This document shows positions 48,986 to 61,482 of a DNA stretch of 64,000 nucleotides, in pieces. Positions within the stretch are counted from its first letter, which is position 1; the number at the start of each line of letters is the position of its first letter. A program made the translations under genes and the position numbers. The notes beneath the pieces are model-generated. The model did no database searches. It worked only from the letters and a program-made list of their open reading frames with translations, and had not been told where the DNA came from. The DNA is from Sesamum alatum. Lineage: Eukaryota > Streptophyta > Magnoliopsida > Lamiales > Pedaliaceae. The stretch spans positions 22,924,979-22,988,978 of the forward strand of contig JACGWO010000011.1 in the NCBI GenBank assembly GCA_034509735.1, given 5' to 3'.

Positions 48986-51485
48986 ATATATAGCAAAACA
49001 ATAGTTGACCACAATTAAGCTAATTTTGACTCAATTCTCAATTTTTATAATTTTGAGTTTTTTAATTGTCAAGAAAAATTTCATTAGTTAGAAGATCTCA
49101 TCTATTTAAAATTTAAATTAAATTTGTATTTATGTAAAAAAAATCCTATATTCAAAATTAGTGTTTATCTATACTAGATTCCACCTTCACAATTAGGATA
49201 CACATTCAATCCATATATATTTTAAACAAATTCAAAATTAGAATTAAATATCCATCCAAAAAAAAAATTATGTATCTTATCAGCAATTCTTATTTTTTAT
49301 TTTAATCATATACTTTTCATTCATGCACCAAAGTTATATAAATCTCCTACCATATGCAGTAAATTTTTAATTTAATCAGCTAAAATCGTTATTTTTAAAT
49401 TGAGATCTTTCGTTATCATTTTTGTTAGATATTTTTGTTTTATATTTACTATCACTCATAAAGTAAGTTTTTCCATTTCAGTCAAATTGATGTTTTTTCT
49501 TTTTTGGTTCGTTCTCAATTTTTTTTTTATTGGATTTTATTTTAATCACTAATGTCACTTAGGATTAAAAACTTAAATACCACCAATATATTATGTTTTA
49601 AATGGGTAAAATTATTTATGTCGCTGAGTTATGATCTAAGAAAAAATGGCCATTACATAAAAAGATAATACAAAAAATATATAACAAAATATACTAAAGA
49701 AAAATTTGAATAATTTTCAATTAATATATTTTGTCTTTTGAACCATTTAATTTTTATTTTTTTGACATTGTAGTATTATGCTTGATAATAATATTTTATT
49801 AATTTATTATTTTCTACTCACTTTATCTATTAATATTTATAAGATAACGATTACTAAGTAATTAATTATATTACATGTAAAATACAAAATGCATTGCAAC
49901 CTTACAAAAATTCAATCTGCATTTTAGTTTTTGAAAATTCGTAATATAAAATTTAAACTTTTGAATATAAATTTTGGTTTTCCAATCAAATTTTAATTTC
50001 TCGATTAAATGCATAAGTATTTTGACTAAAAACAAATATTTAAGTCCTATATCTTTATTATATATATTTTGTTATTTTTCACTCACTTTATCTATTAATA
50101 TTTATAAGACAACTCATTACTTTGTAATTAATTATATTACAAGTAACCTACAAAATGCATTGCAAAATTACAAAACTCAATATGCATTTTGTAATTTTTG
50201 AAATTTTGTAATATAAAATGTAAACTTTTGAATCTAAATTTAAGCTTTTGCAATCAAACTTTTTATCTTGATTAAATGCAACAATATCTTTGATGGAGAA
50301 CAAATATTTAAATCCTATTTTTTATTATATTAGAACAAATTTCTACTTCAACTATATTTCTTGATGGACTTGACTATTAATATAATTTATTTAATAATGA
50401 GTTTTTTTTTTTTTTTTGGTAATATTGGGCATGAAGATAGTAAAAGATGTCAAAATAAAATATAATAATTTTGATAACCAAATATGAAAATGAAATTAGT
50501 AAAATGGTTTAAATAAAGACAAATTATATTGATAGAAATTTATGTAAGTTTTTATTTGCTATAATTATTATTCTTTTAATATCTAAGGGTAAAATGACAA
50601 TTACATAAAAGAATGATTGAAAAAGTAAATGAAAAACACAAGTGGGTATCAAAGGATATAATGATAAAACTCGGTACCAATTGAAAATTTCATAATTACT
50701 TAAGTACCAAAATGGTAACATAACTAGGGTATTAAAATGAGTTTTACTCGTTTAAATATTGATAGATTTATATTCTAAATGTTCTTAATTCGAATCCTCC
50801 TACTACAAAAATCCAATTATATTATGTTATAAAAGACATTTTGACATATTCACCCGTATAAATATCTTTTTTTTATTCAATGAATAATTTTATTTATGTT
50901 TATCTATCAAAAGAACATAAAATATATCGTGAGCTTCGTAGGTTTGCATGCATTACAGTGAAAAAGGATGTTCATACTTGACAAATATGTGAATTTTTAA
51001 ATTTTAATTTTTGCTTATAACTGTTTTTAGAAAGTAACAAGGTTTCTCAATGTACATATGCTATAACAATTTTTTGTGTTTAGTTCAAATCAATTATTTT
51101 AAAAATTACAATTATAATTTTCAAATATTTCTTTACCCTAGGTTATTTCAATTATTTTACTTCTTCCTCATAATTATTTTGTCTTTTTTTGTCTTTTACA
51201 TATATTTCATAGATAGTATACTTTTCATTAATGTAATAGACAACTTGATATAGTAGTGCTAGCTTCTTTTCCTCATGCATTATCAAACAATTTTTCTATC
51301 TTTTTCATTTATGTTGCCCAATTTCAAGTCTTTTATGTATTTTCCTATGTGTTTTGATTAATCTTATTTTGATGTTTTGTTTTGCGAATCTACTGTGAAG
51401 TGTTCTTCTTTACTTCCTAAAAGTTTTATGATTTTATTAGTTTTGTATTTGTTATTACTAATTCCGAAGTATTTACTTGAACCTT
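48986..51485. other. Very AT-rich intergenic DNA
   Basis: No gene. An internal duplication is visible: 49790-50000 and 50050-50290 share TAATTATATTACA...TACAAAATGCATTGCAA...AATTTTGTAATATAAAAT. A TCTATACTAG word preceded by A at 49167 could be a Helitron 5' end. Confidence 0.4.
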
Positions 51486-51738
51486 TTTGAATTGCAAATG
51501 TTAGTCCTGTAACTTAGGGGGATGGCATTTTTGGTCCTACACGAATGGATTTATAGGAATAGATTTGCAATTTGATTGGGTCATGCGCAGGTCACATGCG
51601 ATTTTGCAGTCAAATTGACCGAAAATGACTAAAATTGCCAAAATTTTAAAGTTCCAGGACTAAATTCCCAAAATCTGTTCTTGTAGGACCAAAAATGCCA
51701 CCCCCTTAAGTTACAAGACTAAAATTGTAATTTCCCCT
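51486..51738. repeat. Inverted-repeat MITE
   Basis: Left TTAGTCCTGTAACTTAGGGGGATGGCATTTTTGGTCCTA is mirrored on the right by TAGGACCAAAAATGCC...TTAAGTTACAAGACTAAAA. Non-coding, possibly Mutator-type by its wording. Confidence 0.6.
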
Positions 51739-53896
51739 TAATTATATATGTTATGATTGTACCATTTTAAATTTCTTATTGTATATTTATATTATTACCA
51801 TATAATTTAGAAATATATATATATAGCTTTACTGTTCAATTAGTATAAGATATTGTTAACTTTTTGTAGTATTAATATGCTTTGTTAATTATTAGTTCCA
51901 GAATTTTTATTAAATTATTTAATTTGATCATATTTTTTTAGGGGAATTTGTATTACAAGGTAATATGATAGTAACTTAAAATGATGTATTTTAATACTAA
52001 TATTTTTATTTTACTAAAAATATAATTAATTGAATAAGAAAACATATATAAATTTTCTCAATGTGTAAAAATATTGTAATATTCTATTGTTATTTTCAAA
52101 ATGTTTCATAAATAAACTTAGCCAAGAATTTTATGTTGGATTTTGTATAAACAAATTTGCACTATTGTATATAAAGATGGTTATTAATTAAAATATGACA
52201 TACCATTATGTAATTTAGAACTTATGAAAATATTATAGAATTTATAAATTCCCGTGCATAGGTGAAGAAATGAAGAAATGGGGTCAAATTGTTTTGGTCA
52301 TTGAGTGTTAGGTGAGCAACTCCTTTATCCTATTAGAGGGCAAAACTGACTTTAGCCACATGTATTAATTGTTGTATAACACATTACATAACTTATACCA
52401 CTACCTTTGGTGGTATAAGTTATGTAAGTGTAACAGTGATTAGTACCGGGTCCTGAAATTGTACAGGGCCCCCATATATGAAAGTAAACAACATATCATC
52501 ATAAACTAATTTTCTTATACAGGCTAATAATTCAAAGTAAACGGGGCCTAAAATGATACAAACAAAAAGATGGAAGATTATAAAAAATAATTTCAAATAA
52601 TTTCAAAATATCAATATCATTTCAACATTTTGAACAAACAAATAAATATAAATAACTAAGTTCAATTAAATAAAAAATATAGCAACATTATCACCGGCCA
52701 TGAGAATAAAAATACTTCATCGGCGTAAAGAGATCCTAAAAGTTGAAAGATTAATATCAAAACAAAAGAACGAGTTGAACAAAAATAAATCAACAATTAA
52801 AACAATAAATATTTATCATACATATTTCTAGAAGCCTGAATATATTGATAAGAAAGGTTAGCAAGAGAAAAGAAAAGCTAGCTATAATTATAAAGATAAA
52901 ACATATAAGTAGGCAATTATAACCACTAAATTTTATTAAAAAATTAAAAAATGGCCGTATTAATATGCTATAGGCTTATAACAATCCCCTTAATTATATA
53001 TTTTATGATTGTACCATTTCAAATTTCTCATTGTATATTTGTATTGAGTACCATATAACTTAGAAATATATATATATATATATATATATACATCTTTACT
53101 GGTCTATTAGTTTAAGGTATTGTTAATCTTTTTTTCCAATATAACTAATGTTTTTTTGTTATTAGTTCCAGATTTTTTATTAAAAGATCATTTAATTCGA
53201 TTGTACTTTTTTCATGAAAATTTGTATCATAGGGTAATATGATAGTAACTATAAAATGATGTATTTTAACACTAATATTTTTATTTTACTAAAAGTATAA
53301 TTAATTGAATAAGAAAATATATATAAATTTTCTCAATGTGTAAAAATATTATAATATTTTGAAGATATTGAGTACCATATAATTTAGAAAAAAAAAAATA
53401 TATATATATATATATATCTTTACTGGTCTATTAGTTTAAGATATTGTAATCTTTTTTTCCAATATTACTAATGCTTTTTTGTTATTAGTTCCAGATTTTT
53501 TATTAAAAGATCATTTAATTCGATTGTACTTTTTCCATGGGAATTTGTATCACAGGGTAATATGATAGTAACTATAAAATGATGTATTTTAATACTAATA
53601 TTTTTATTTTACTAAAAGTATAATTAATTGAATAAGAATATATATATAAATTTTCTCAATGTGTAAAAATATTATAATATTTTATTATTATTTTCAAAAT
53701 ATTTCAAAAAGTAAACTTAGCAAAGAATTTAATATTGGATTTTGTACAAATAATTTTGCACTATCGTATAAAGTAAGATGGTTATTAATTAAAATACATA
53801 TGGCATACCATTATGTTATTTAGAATTTATTAAAATACTATAGTTTTATATATTCCCGTGCATAGCAGCGGGTTCATGCTAGTAGTTTAAAATAAA
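51739..53896. repeat. Three decayed copies of a Helitron-like 3' segment
   Basis: A block with TTTAGAAATATATATATA, GGTAATATGATAGTAAC, TTTTATTTTACTAAAA and TTTTCTCAATGTGTAAAAATAT occurs at about 51795-52270, 52985-53345 and 53366-53882. The last copy ends with a hairpin (CCCGTGCATAGCAGCGGG, about 53855-53872), then TTCATG and CTAG followed by T (53879-53883), a typical Helitron 3' end. The first copy ends in CCCGTGCATAGG, a broken version. 52275-52985 is AT-rich filler. No Rep/helicase gene. Confidence 0.5.
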
Positions 53897-54309
53897 CAGG
53901 TACCTCTCATGAGGTTTGGTATAATTACAAATACCCCTTTGTTGTTTGAAAAATTATGAATATCCCTAATATTTGTAACCGTCTAATAAATAACCAATTT
54001 TCATCCATATTTTTGGGTGAACTGACAAAAATGCCCTTATGCAAACTGAATCATTCTTAAAATATTTTGAATTTTTTTGGACTACAATGCGTGGGGAGAG
54101 GTTTCTTAAGTTTTTTACACAAAGGAGCAATAAATGCAATTTGCCTCAGTTGCTTTTTTTGCAATTTCAACTAAAAATTCAATGACAAAATGGTCAATTT
54201 CAGGACTTTGTTTAAAAATTACAAACCTCAGGGGTATCTATAATTTTTTAAACAGCGAGTGGGTATTTATAATTATGTCAAACCTCAAGAAGATCGTTGT
54301 AATTTACCC
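53897..54309. repeat. Inverted-repeat MITE of the GGTAAATTACA family, second copy
   Basis: Left arm AGGTTTGGTATAATTACAAATACCCC; the right arm is mirrored and ends GTTGTAATTTACCC. Arms about 95 bp. The right arm belongs to direct-repeat copy B as well. Confidence 0.6.
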
Positions 54310-54713
54310 TAAAATAAAAGATGAACAATTTGTAACTTTTGTAATATAAAATTATCCAAACAAGCATAAAGAATTTATTATTAGGAGTTTGAAATTCCTA
54401 CATTCAAATTTATCAATCAAAATTGTTGCAAATAAAAGATCAACTATCTTATCAAATTAGAACAACAATTAACAAGATATATATAGAAACTTAAACTATA
54501 GGAATAAGATGTTAGTATTCGATTAAAATAATAATATCTATTAAATTCATGTATATAAAATATGGTAGTGATTAAGAAGCATGGCATTCAAAATTGTAAT
54601 TCAAAAATAAATAAATGTAACTAAAAAAAAGGAAGAAGAAGACGACATTTTTATACTGTCAAAGTGAGAAGTTGAAAAATAGTATAAATAGTATTATGAT
54701 AAATAATCAAGTT
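54213..54713 (+). repeat. Direct repeat, copy B (about 500 bp)
   Basis: Near-identical to 48467-48985 (see there). Similarity ends abruptly after GATAAATAATCAAGT. Here the complete MITE is present on the left side, whereas copy A has only its right arm. Confidence 0.85.
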
Positions 54714-55407
54714 TAGAATTAAAGGTGACAATTTGGGTTACAACCTACAGTTTAATTGAAACCAACTAATTTTGGGTTGTGTTGGTTTTAAGATATTTTA
54801 AAGTGGGTCCAGATGGGTTGAATTTAATTAATATTTTTCCACATCAGGACTTTTAATATGAATTAGTGATGAGTTTTAAATGAATCCAACTTATGGTTAG
54901 TTGTTTAATATTAATTGCTGATTTAATTAGTTGTTTATTTTTTTAGATAAAATTTGTACAATTGAGCCAATTAAGTAATTTACTCCTTTATATAAGGGGG
55001 TTATAATATTGAGGTATATATAAGAGATATTTCAATAAACTCCATAAAAAAAATTGATTATTTACTGCATTATAAATATCTATATTTTAAATTTTATGAA
55101 TAATCTACTACAATTAAACAAAATCAATATAAAAACTTGTTTGATTTCATTTTGAAAGGTTAATTTTTAAGTTTATACTATTTTAAATTGTGTTATAATG
55201 TTCGATTGGACCCCTTTTTTTTTTTTTTTTTGAATTTGGCCGTAAATTTAAAAAGACTAATCCTATTATGTACTTTCGTACAAAATAAAGAAAAACTATT
55301 ACAAAATATTATATTTTTTCGTACAAAAAACTATAACAAAAACATCGTGATCCTATCGTGTTTTTTCACTAAAAGTTATTACAAAACATCATATTCATAC
55401 GTACTTT
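54714..55407. other. AT-rich intergenic DNA
   Basis: No gene. 55390-55407 is the left target copy of the SINE. Confidence 0.45.
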
Positions 55408-55683
55408 TTTTTGAGTTGGAAGCGATGAATTTTATTAATTGAAATAAAGCTATTACAATCAATTCTGTCAATATCAACTGACAGAGACAAATACAACATT
55501 CATATCAACAATATCACATATACTAACATCGTGCTATTACAGCAACAAATAACCTACTATACAGTAGTAACAAATAAACCTACTATGCAGTAGAAACAAA
55601 AATCATCCCACGCAGGGGATTCGAACCCATGACCTCAAGAATCATGGGGCCTCAGCTTCGCCAACTGAGTTAGACTTCATTAG
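55408..55683 (-). mobile_element. Full-length tRNA-derived SINE with 18-bp target duplication
   Basis: Minus strand: 5' end CTAATGAAG, A box TAACTCAGTTGG (55672-55661), B box GGTTCGAATCC (55627-55617), a body with repeated CTGTATAGTAGG/CTGCATAGTAGG words, 3' end AATTCATCGCTTCCAACTC and an A tract. Flanked by a perfect 18-bp repeat, catattcatacgtacttt (55390-55407, 55684-55701). The pol III boxes are intact, so this is the best reference copy in the window. About 276 bp. Confidence 0.92.
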
Positions 55684-55701
55684 CATATTCATACGTACTT
55701 T

Positions 55702-56103
55702 CATTCTATTACATCTCTTTGGAAGAAAACTTATTGCAATGCACTCATCCAAATATATTTTTATTTATCTCACAAAATGTAATATAAAATAAAAAAAAAC
55801 CACTTAAAATTACTGAAATTTAAAGTTAACTATGAAACAAAACCAAACGCCTTAAATTTTATCATGGTTAATCAAGCTTTGCCATGAATTTTAGCTATAA
55901 CTAGTATTTTGAACTTGCTTGAAAATACAATAACTAATAACCGTTATGCAGTCGTAGTTAATTAGTATTCACAATAATTTTTTTATTCCGGACCATAGAT
56001 TAACCATTGTAAAACTATTTCTTCTAATGCAATAAATAAATACAGTTTTTTTTTTTTTGATCAAATCAAAATAGAAACTTAAATATGTTTTGCAGATGGA
56101 GAG

Positions 56104-56139
<36 letters not shown>

Positions 56140-56482
56140 TCACTACTTCCATATATTAATTCTAACTCTTCACAATATTATAGGGAACAAATTAATTCAC
56201 CAATATACATTCCAGTAAAACTAACATTTTTTGAATTAAAGAAAATCAAAAGGAAATTGAAGAATTTGTAAGATAGTCAAAACTTCAATTGCTGCGCAAC
56301 CATGTAATTATTTTTTTAAAAAAAATTGAGAAAAAATTGATTATTATGATTATTATTATTATGTATTACGAATTTCAATCAACATATTAATTATCAATAC
56401 GTAATCATGATTTATAATTAGTGCAATCGAAGTTCTGCAAATATCAATTCTACCCACAAATGCGGAGAAATTGATCGCATAA
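55702..56482. other. Intergenic DNA with a CACTA-type MITE remnant
   Basis: 55850-56035 carries ATCATGGTTAATCAAG, CGTAGTTAATTAGTATTC and TAACCATTGTAAAA words related to the MITEs at 15410 and 62190. A (TA)n run lies at 56109-56138. No gene. Confidence 0.4.
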
Positions 56483-56491
56483 TTATTACTT
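56483..56491. repeat. Left target-site copy of the large Mutator-like element
   Basis: TTATTACTT here and CTATTAATT at 61780-61788 match at 7 of 9 positions, as expected for an old 9-bp Mutator duplication. Confidence 0.55.
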
Positions 56492-56788
56492 GACTTAAAT
56501 GATTTTTTGGTCCTGTATCTTTTACTGTTTGACAAAAAAGTCCTGTAAGTTATTAGGTTAGCAAAAAAGTCCTGTAATTATTTTGATTTTTGCAAATTAG
56601 TCCTTCCGGATATGGAATTTTCATAAGTCGTCGGAATTTAGTCATGTGCTCCGCACATAACTAGATTAATTTGGGGCTTTTGATATAATTGGTCACTTTT
56701 CCACTGTGGCAAATTTTTTTAAAAAAAAAAACATACAAATTGACGTGGCTTTTAAAGCCACATCAGCCAGCTGACATGGAAAAAAGAG
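56492..56788. repeat. Left terminal inverted repeat of the MULE
   Basis: Reverse complement of 61483-61779 with scattered differences. Shared words include AAAAAAGTCCTGTAAGTTATTAGGTTAGCA, AAATTAATCT/AGATTAATTT and ACATACAAATTGACGTGGC. In Mutator elements such repeats hold both the transposase binding site and the promoters of the internal genes. Confidence 0.9.
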
Positions 56789-56900
56789 GAAGCAAAACAC
56801 GTTTCTTCCCTCCCACTATATTAAAAACCCCCAAATCACTCCCCTGAAGAACCCTAAAAAATCAACTATGGCATGATGCTGTATTGAGGGACTCGAGCCA

Positions 56901-57343
56901 ATGTCGTCGGTGACCGGCTTTGTAGAATGCTATTGTGGAAGGCCTGCCGCCCTCCGAACAGCTTGGACCGACGAAAATCCGGGGCCTAGGTTTCACTCCT
57001 GTAGAAATTACAAGGTAAGAAATACAAGGTAAAAGTTAAAAGAAAACATATGATGAAGTTTCATTCCTTAACTTTTTTTGTTTTGGGGAAATGGCAGAGG
57101 GGAGGATGTCGATTTTTTGCATGGGAGGATCCTCCAATTTGTAGAAGGGCTCGAGCTATCATCCCTGGTCTGATGAGGACGGTGAATCGTTTGGAAGAGG
57201 ATATTGAGAAGCTAAGAAGAAGAAACAGAAAGTTAATTATCAGCATAGTGATCTTGCATTTGGTTGTAATTTGTTGGTGGTGTTGGAGCTTGAAACTCAC
57301 TGGTTTGAAAAAGAAAAAAGATGGCATTTTGAAGATTGCTTAA
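56901..57343 (+). CDS. GRF zinc-finger, coiled-coil, membrane-anchored protein in the MULE
   Basis: Two exons, 56901-57014 and 57098-57343 (83-bp GT-AG intron), 119 aa. Residues 10-49 form a GRF zinc finger: CYCGRPAALRTAWTDENPGP...RFHSC, then GGCRFFAWED, with ligands Cys10, Cys12, Cys34 and Cys42; the intron falls between the last two. Residues 62-83 form a basic coiled coil (LMRTVNRLEEDIEKLRRRN). Residues 84-103 are a hydrophobic segment (LIISIVILHLVVICWWCWSL), then a Lys-rich tail. GRF fingers bind single-stranded DNA or other nucleic acid in NEIL3, APE2 and TOP3A; the function of the short plant form is unknown. No stop codons or frameshifts. It starts just inside the left terminal repeat and runs toward the transposase gene. 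Confidence 0.8.
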
Positions 57344-57993
57344 ATTTGGCCATTTTCCTACTGTAATTTTTAATTTCTTTTGCAATTTGGGACTTATTTC
57401 GTAAGGATGTAATTGTATATTAATGAAGTTTTTGCAGTTAATGGAAGTATTGATGTTTGATGTGCCATTGTGTACTTTGCAATTATACTAGTTATTTTTC
57501 TGTTTCTGTCATATGAATATACTGGGATTGTAAGTACTTGATAATGCATAACATTGCAGAACTTAAAAATGACATAACATTGCAAAATAAAAACTGGGAT
57601 GAATTAGAACCAGAAACCTGTTGAAAATACTTGTCATTAAATGATCAAAGCAGCAGTTTGGTTTACAAGCATCATGTTCATAATACTTGGTGAAATTCTG
57701 CCAAAACACTGGCTATAACACTATGCCAGATAGCAAAATACATCATTCACAAAAGATGTTGGTAAAATTCTGCCAAAACAGTAGCTGTAACAGTATCCCA
57801 GGAAACAAAATACTTAAACTGAGCCTTAATTTCTAGCATATTTGCTAAGGTCCAGGTATTTGTATCCACCCTCATTGATGATTGGATGCTCTAATTGGCT
57901 TGACATCCTTGGTGGAATGAATCTTGGAACTCCTTGACTTGCAAACATTGGTGGGGGTGCCCTAATTTTCACCCTTGGTTGTACCCCGAGATG

Positions 57994-60935
57994 TTAGTTT
58001 GAGAGACCTAATTGCTGGTACATTGATGGCCCAGGTCTGTAAACTGGAGTGTCTTGAGTTAGACATTGCCAATCTTGTGTTATGACTGCATCTTCAAGAG
58101 CATCTTCCTCATTTAAAACTTCATTCAGATGTGGCAGAATGGTTGGATTCGCATTGGATCCCCATAATTGCAAAGTCAGATAATGATGCTATTGAAAGTA
58201 AGTGGAATGAGTATAAAAGCAAAATACTTACAGGATCTTCAGTTTCAGCATCTTGATGCACATTTTCAGCTATCCTCCTGCTTTGCTGCTTCAGAAAATT
58301 GAAGTTAATAATGAAACCATCATATACTAAAAAAGTTAACAATTTTACCTTTCTTCCAAACTGGTTGACAACATTAGATTCATTTTGCTCCTATAAAACT
58401 ACACAAACTTAGGAACTTGGCATTGGTTTGGAAAATAGAAAATTAACAGAAATTGAAAGTGAAGTGTACCTTCTCTGGACACTTAGCAGTGTTATGTCCA
58501 GGTTCTCCACAAGTCCTACAATGAACTGTCTTTTGATTTCTCTTCATTTTCTGCAACCCTCTCTTTTTTTTTTGTCTTCTTCACTGGTTCATCTGATTCT
58601 CTTCTCCTTGCCTTAACTGGTCTACTTGGGGCCCTTCCAAAGGTGGGTGGCAGTGGGGGTATGATGAAAGATTCAGCCCATAGTGATTAATGACATATGG
58701 GCTGAATTGAGGGTTGATAGACACTCTTATAGGTTTCAACATAGTAGCGCTGATCCACATAATCAACAGGGTCCTGTTTTTTATTAAAAATGGCACAACA
58801 TGCATGCTTGCATGGTATGCCAGATAACTAAAACTTCCTACAACTGCAGCTTCTTGCCCTCAAATCCACACTGTGTTAACTCCCATCAAAGCATGATACT
58901 TGATAGTGTATATCATCAGCCTTAATTGGTATACAATCTGACACTTTGAAAATTTGTTTTTGCAAAATTTGTTGTATCTTTGGGCAAATCTTGCCATTTC
59001 ACTTACTACATGCCCTGTCCCTGTTTTCTTGCAGCCTTCTCATCAAGTGCTCCCTTATCCATTCTAGCATAGTTAAGACAGGTTTTTCCCTGGCATCTAG
59101 AATACATGCATTGAATGTTTTACATACATTGTTCAATAGCATGTCACGCATAGACATTTCACTGAAATGGGATCTGGACCACTGAGTAGGTGGTTTATCA
59201 TTCAACCAATCAAATGCAGCCTGTGAAATTCTCTTCATTTCTTGCATCCTCATTTTCCATTCACTTACTGTGCAGGCTTTTGCAACTTTCCACAAAGCAA
59301 CCTTATATGCCAACCCTCTAAAACCAGCTTGTTTAAAGTTATTATGGGGGTTTCTGACACAAAATCTGTGATCAGAACCAGGAAAGACTTCTTCAAATGC
59401 CTGCACAAGTCCTTTTTGCTTGTCAGACATGAAAGTGTATTCATGTTGTCTTATGATGCCCAAATCATTCTTCAGAATAATCAAAAACCACTCCCAGGTC
59501 TCTCTACACTCTTTGTTAACAACAGAATAAGCAATTGGAAATAAATTGTTGTTTGGGTCTACACCAACTGTTGTTTGCAAGATACCTCCATGAGGGCCTT
59601 TCAGATGACACCCATCTACCCCAATTATAGGCCTACATCCAGCTTTAAAACCTCTTTTCAAAGCCCCAAAACAAACATACATCCTACTGAACCTTTGTTC
59701 CCCATCATCAGTGTCTTCAGTACCCAAGATAACAGTAGATCCAGGATTTGTGGCCCTCACCTCATCAGCATAATCCCACAACCTAGTGTACTGATAATCA
59801 GGTGGCCCCTCAATTGCCTTCAGTGCAGCTCTTTTAGCCCTATAGGCTTGATCTTTTGACACATTCACCCTAAGTTCATTTATACTATCCACTCTAAATC
59901 CCTTCATGTTTCTCTTAGGATCAGACTTGAATTTCTGCATATATTTGTCTTTCAACCATCCAGTCTTCACATTTTTTACATCAAAAATCTGAGGGCAAGA
60001 GTGATTAAAACTGTACAGATTTATATGGAAAGTTTCCTCATTTTGCAACTTAATTGTATGCATTCTCCACTCACATTCATCATTACCACATATTGCATAG
60101 ACCCTAATCTTGTCATTCTTTATGAATCTGATTCTTCTCTTGGTCTTAATAGCATGTGAATGGATGGCCTTTTGAAACTCACTTTTATTACTGAACCTCA
60201 TTCCCAATTCAAAGGTTGGGTCATAGACATCTTCAGGATTAAACATAGGATCTGTATGCCCCTCATCTCTATCAGAATCCCTATACTCATCTAAGTCACC
60301 CTCATTGTCAACTACATCAATTTCTTCCTCCTCACTACTAGACCCATTCTGCTCCTCCACATTTTCCCTTTGTTCAGGTTCTGTTACAGGTGTTTCAGTA
60401 TTGTTCCCCTCCCCCATCTCATAATCACTATCTATAAGCTCATCTCCTGAACCACCCTCTGCACCATCATCAGCACCAATCTCACCCCCTGAACCACCCT
60501 CTGCACCATCATCAGCACCAACCTCACCCCCTGAACCACCATCTGCACCATCATCAGCAACAACCTCACCCCTTGCACCACCCTCTTCACCAACCTCAGC
60601 CCCTGCACCACCCTCATCAACACCCCCATCTTCAGCCCCTGAAACAGTGTCAACATAAACCAGCACTTCTCTACTGCCAAATACCTTTTTGTATTCTTTC
60701 CTAAGATCATTTGTGTCAATTAACAACTTAAACCCTTTATTAACAATTATGTAATATCTTCTCTCCTTTGTAACCCCAACACTATCACACCACATTTCCA
60801 GACTCCCCATACAACATTCATTTGCATTTACATAGTCAAACTTAACAACACTACCACCCACATATTTCGCTTCAGGTAAATGCACAGACTGACCCCCATA
60901 ATTTATAGATATGGTCACAGAACTACTGTCTGGGT
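57994..60935 (-). pseudogene. MURA-type Mutator transposase (MuDR domain, MULE core, SWIM finger, zinc knuckle), broken
   Basis: Uninterrupted frame 60918-58999 (639 codons). It has an N-terminal domain, an acidic linker with a tandem 14-residue repeat (GADDGAEGGSGGE), the MuDR DNA-binding domain (LGMRFSNKSEFQKAIHSHAI...CGNDECEWRMH) and the MULE catalytic region (IIGVDGCHLKGPHGG; ETWEWFL; FMSDKQKGL; DHRFCVRN). The frame opens at GTG, not ATG; an acceptor-like CTGCACAG at 60943-60936 points to an upstream first exon. Reading on, in-frame stops occur at 58999-59001 (TGA), 58876-58878 (TAA), 58828-58830 (TAG) and 58687-58689 (TAA), around a SWIM finger (CSC...PCKHA). A run of ten A at 58573-58564 shifts the frame before a zinc knuckle (CRTCGEPGHNTAKC). 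Short C-terminal exons seem to end at TAA 57994. Not functional as read. Confidence 0.88.
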
Positions 60936-61110
60936 CTGTGCAGGGATCAAAATAACCAAAAAAACAAAAACCAAAAAAAGATAAAAGGAAAATGCAGTCA
61001 TTACACAGTTAAAAAATACAAAAACATGTTACAGTAAAGACAATATTAAAAGGTGGGGGACCAAAAAAGGACCACACACTATAAACAATTCAAACACCCA
61101 AAAAGTAAGT

Positions 61111-61146
<36 letters not shown>

Positions 61147-61482
61147 ACAACATTCAAAGCAACTAAACTCCAAAACCAAACAACTTTCTGCGGAATTTAA
61201 AAATGGACGAAGAGAACTTACGGTAACGAGGCGGAGGCAAACCCACATGCCGCGCATTTCTTCGCATCACCATCGTGTTCCAATATATGCGCTCCTTGCG
61301 TCCAATAACTTTCCTAAGGCTGGGTCTTCGAATCAAAGGCTGGGTCTTCATATTTTGGGGATTTGGTTTGCGGGCTTAGGGATTTTTTGGAGGGGGATTA
61401 GGGATTTTTGGGGAGGAATGAAGCAGATTAGGGCTAAAGAATGAGGATGGTCTCACATGCCTCTCTCCTGCCTCATTTCCCC

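Noticed and set aside
55608..55690. Possible tRNA gene on the minus strand (A and B boxes present)
   Set aside because: The cloverleaf cannot be completed, the sequence continues into a SINE body with an A tract, and an 18-bp target duplication surrounds the whole unit.
61163..61351. Confident call of a first exon for the MULE transposase (minus strand)
   Set aside because: A donor-like GTAAGT is present and the position fits, but the encoded residues match nothing known and no splice partner can be proven by eye.
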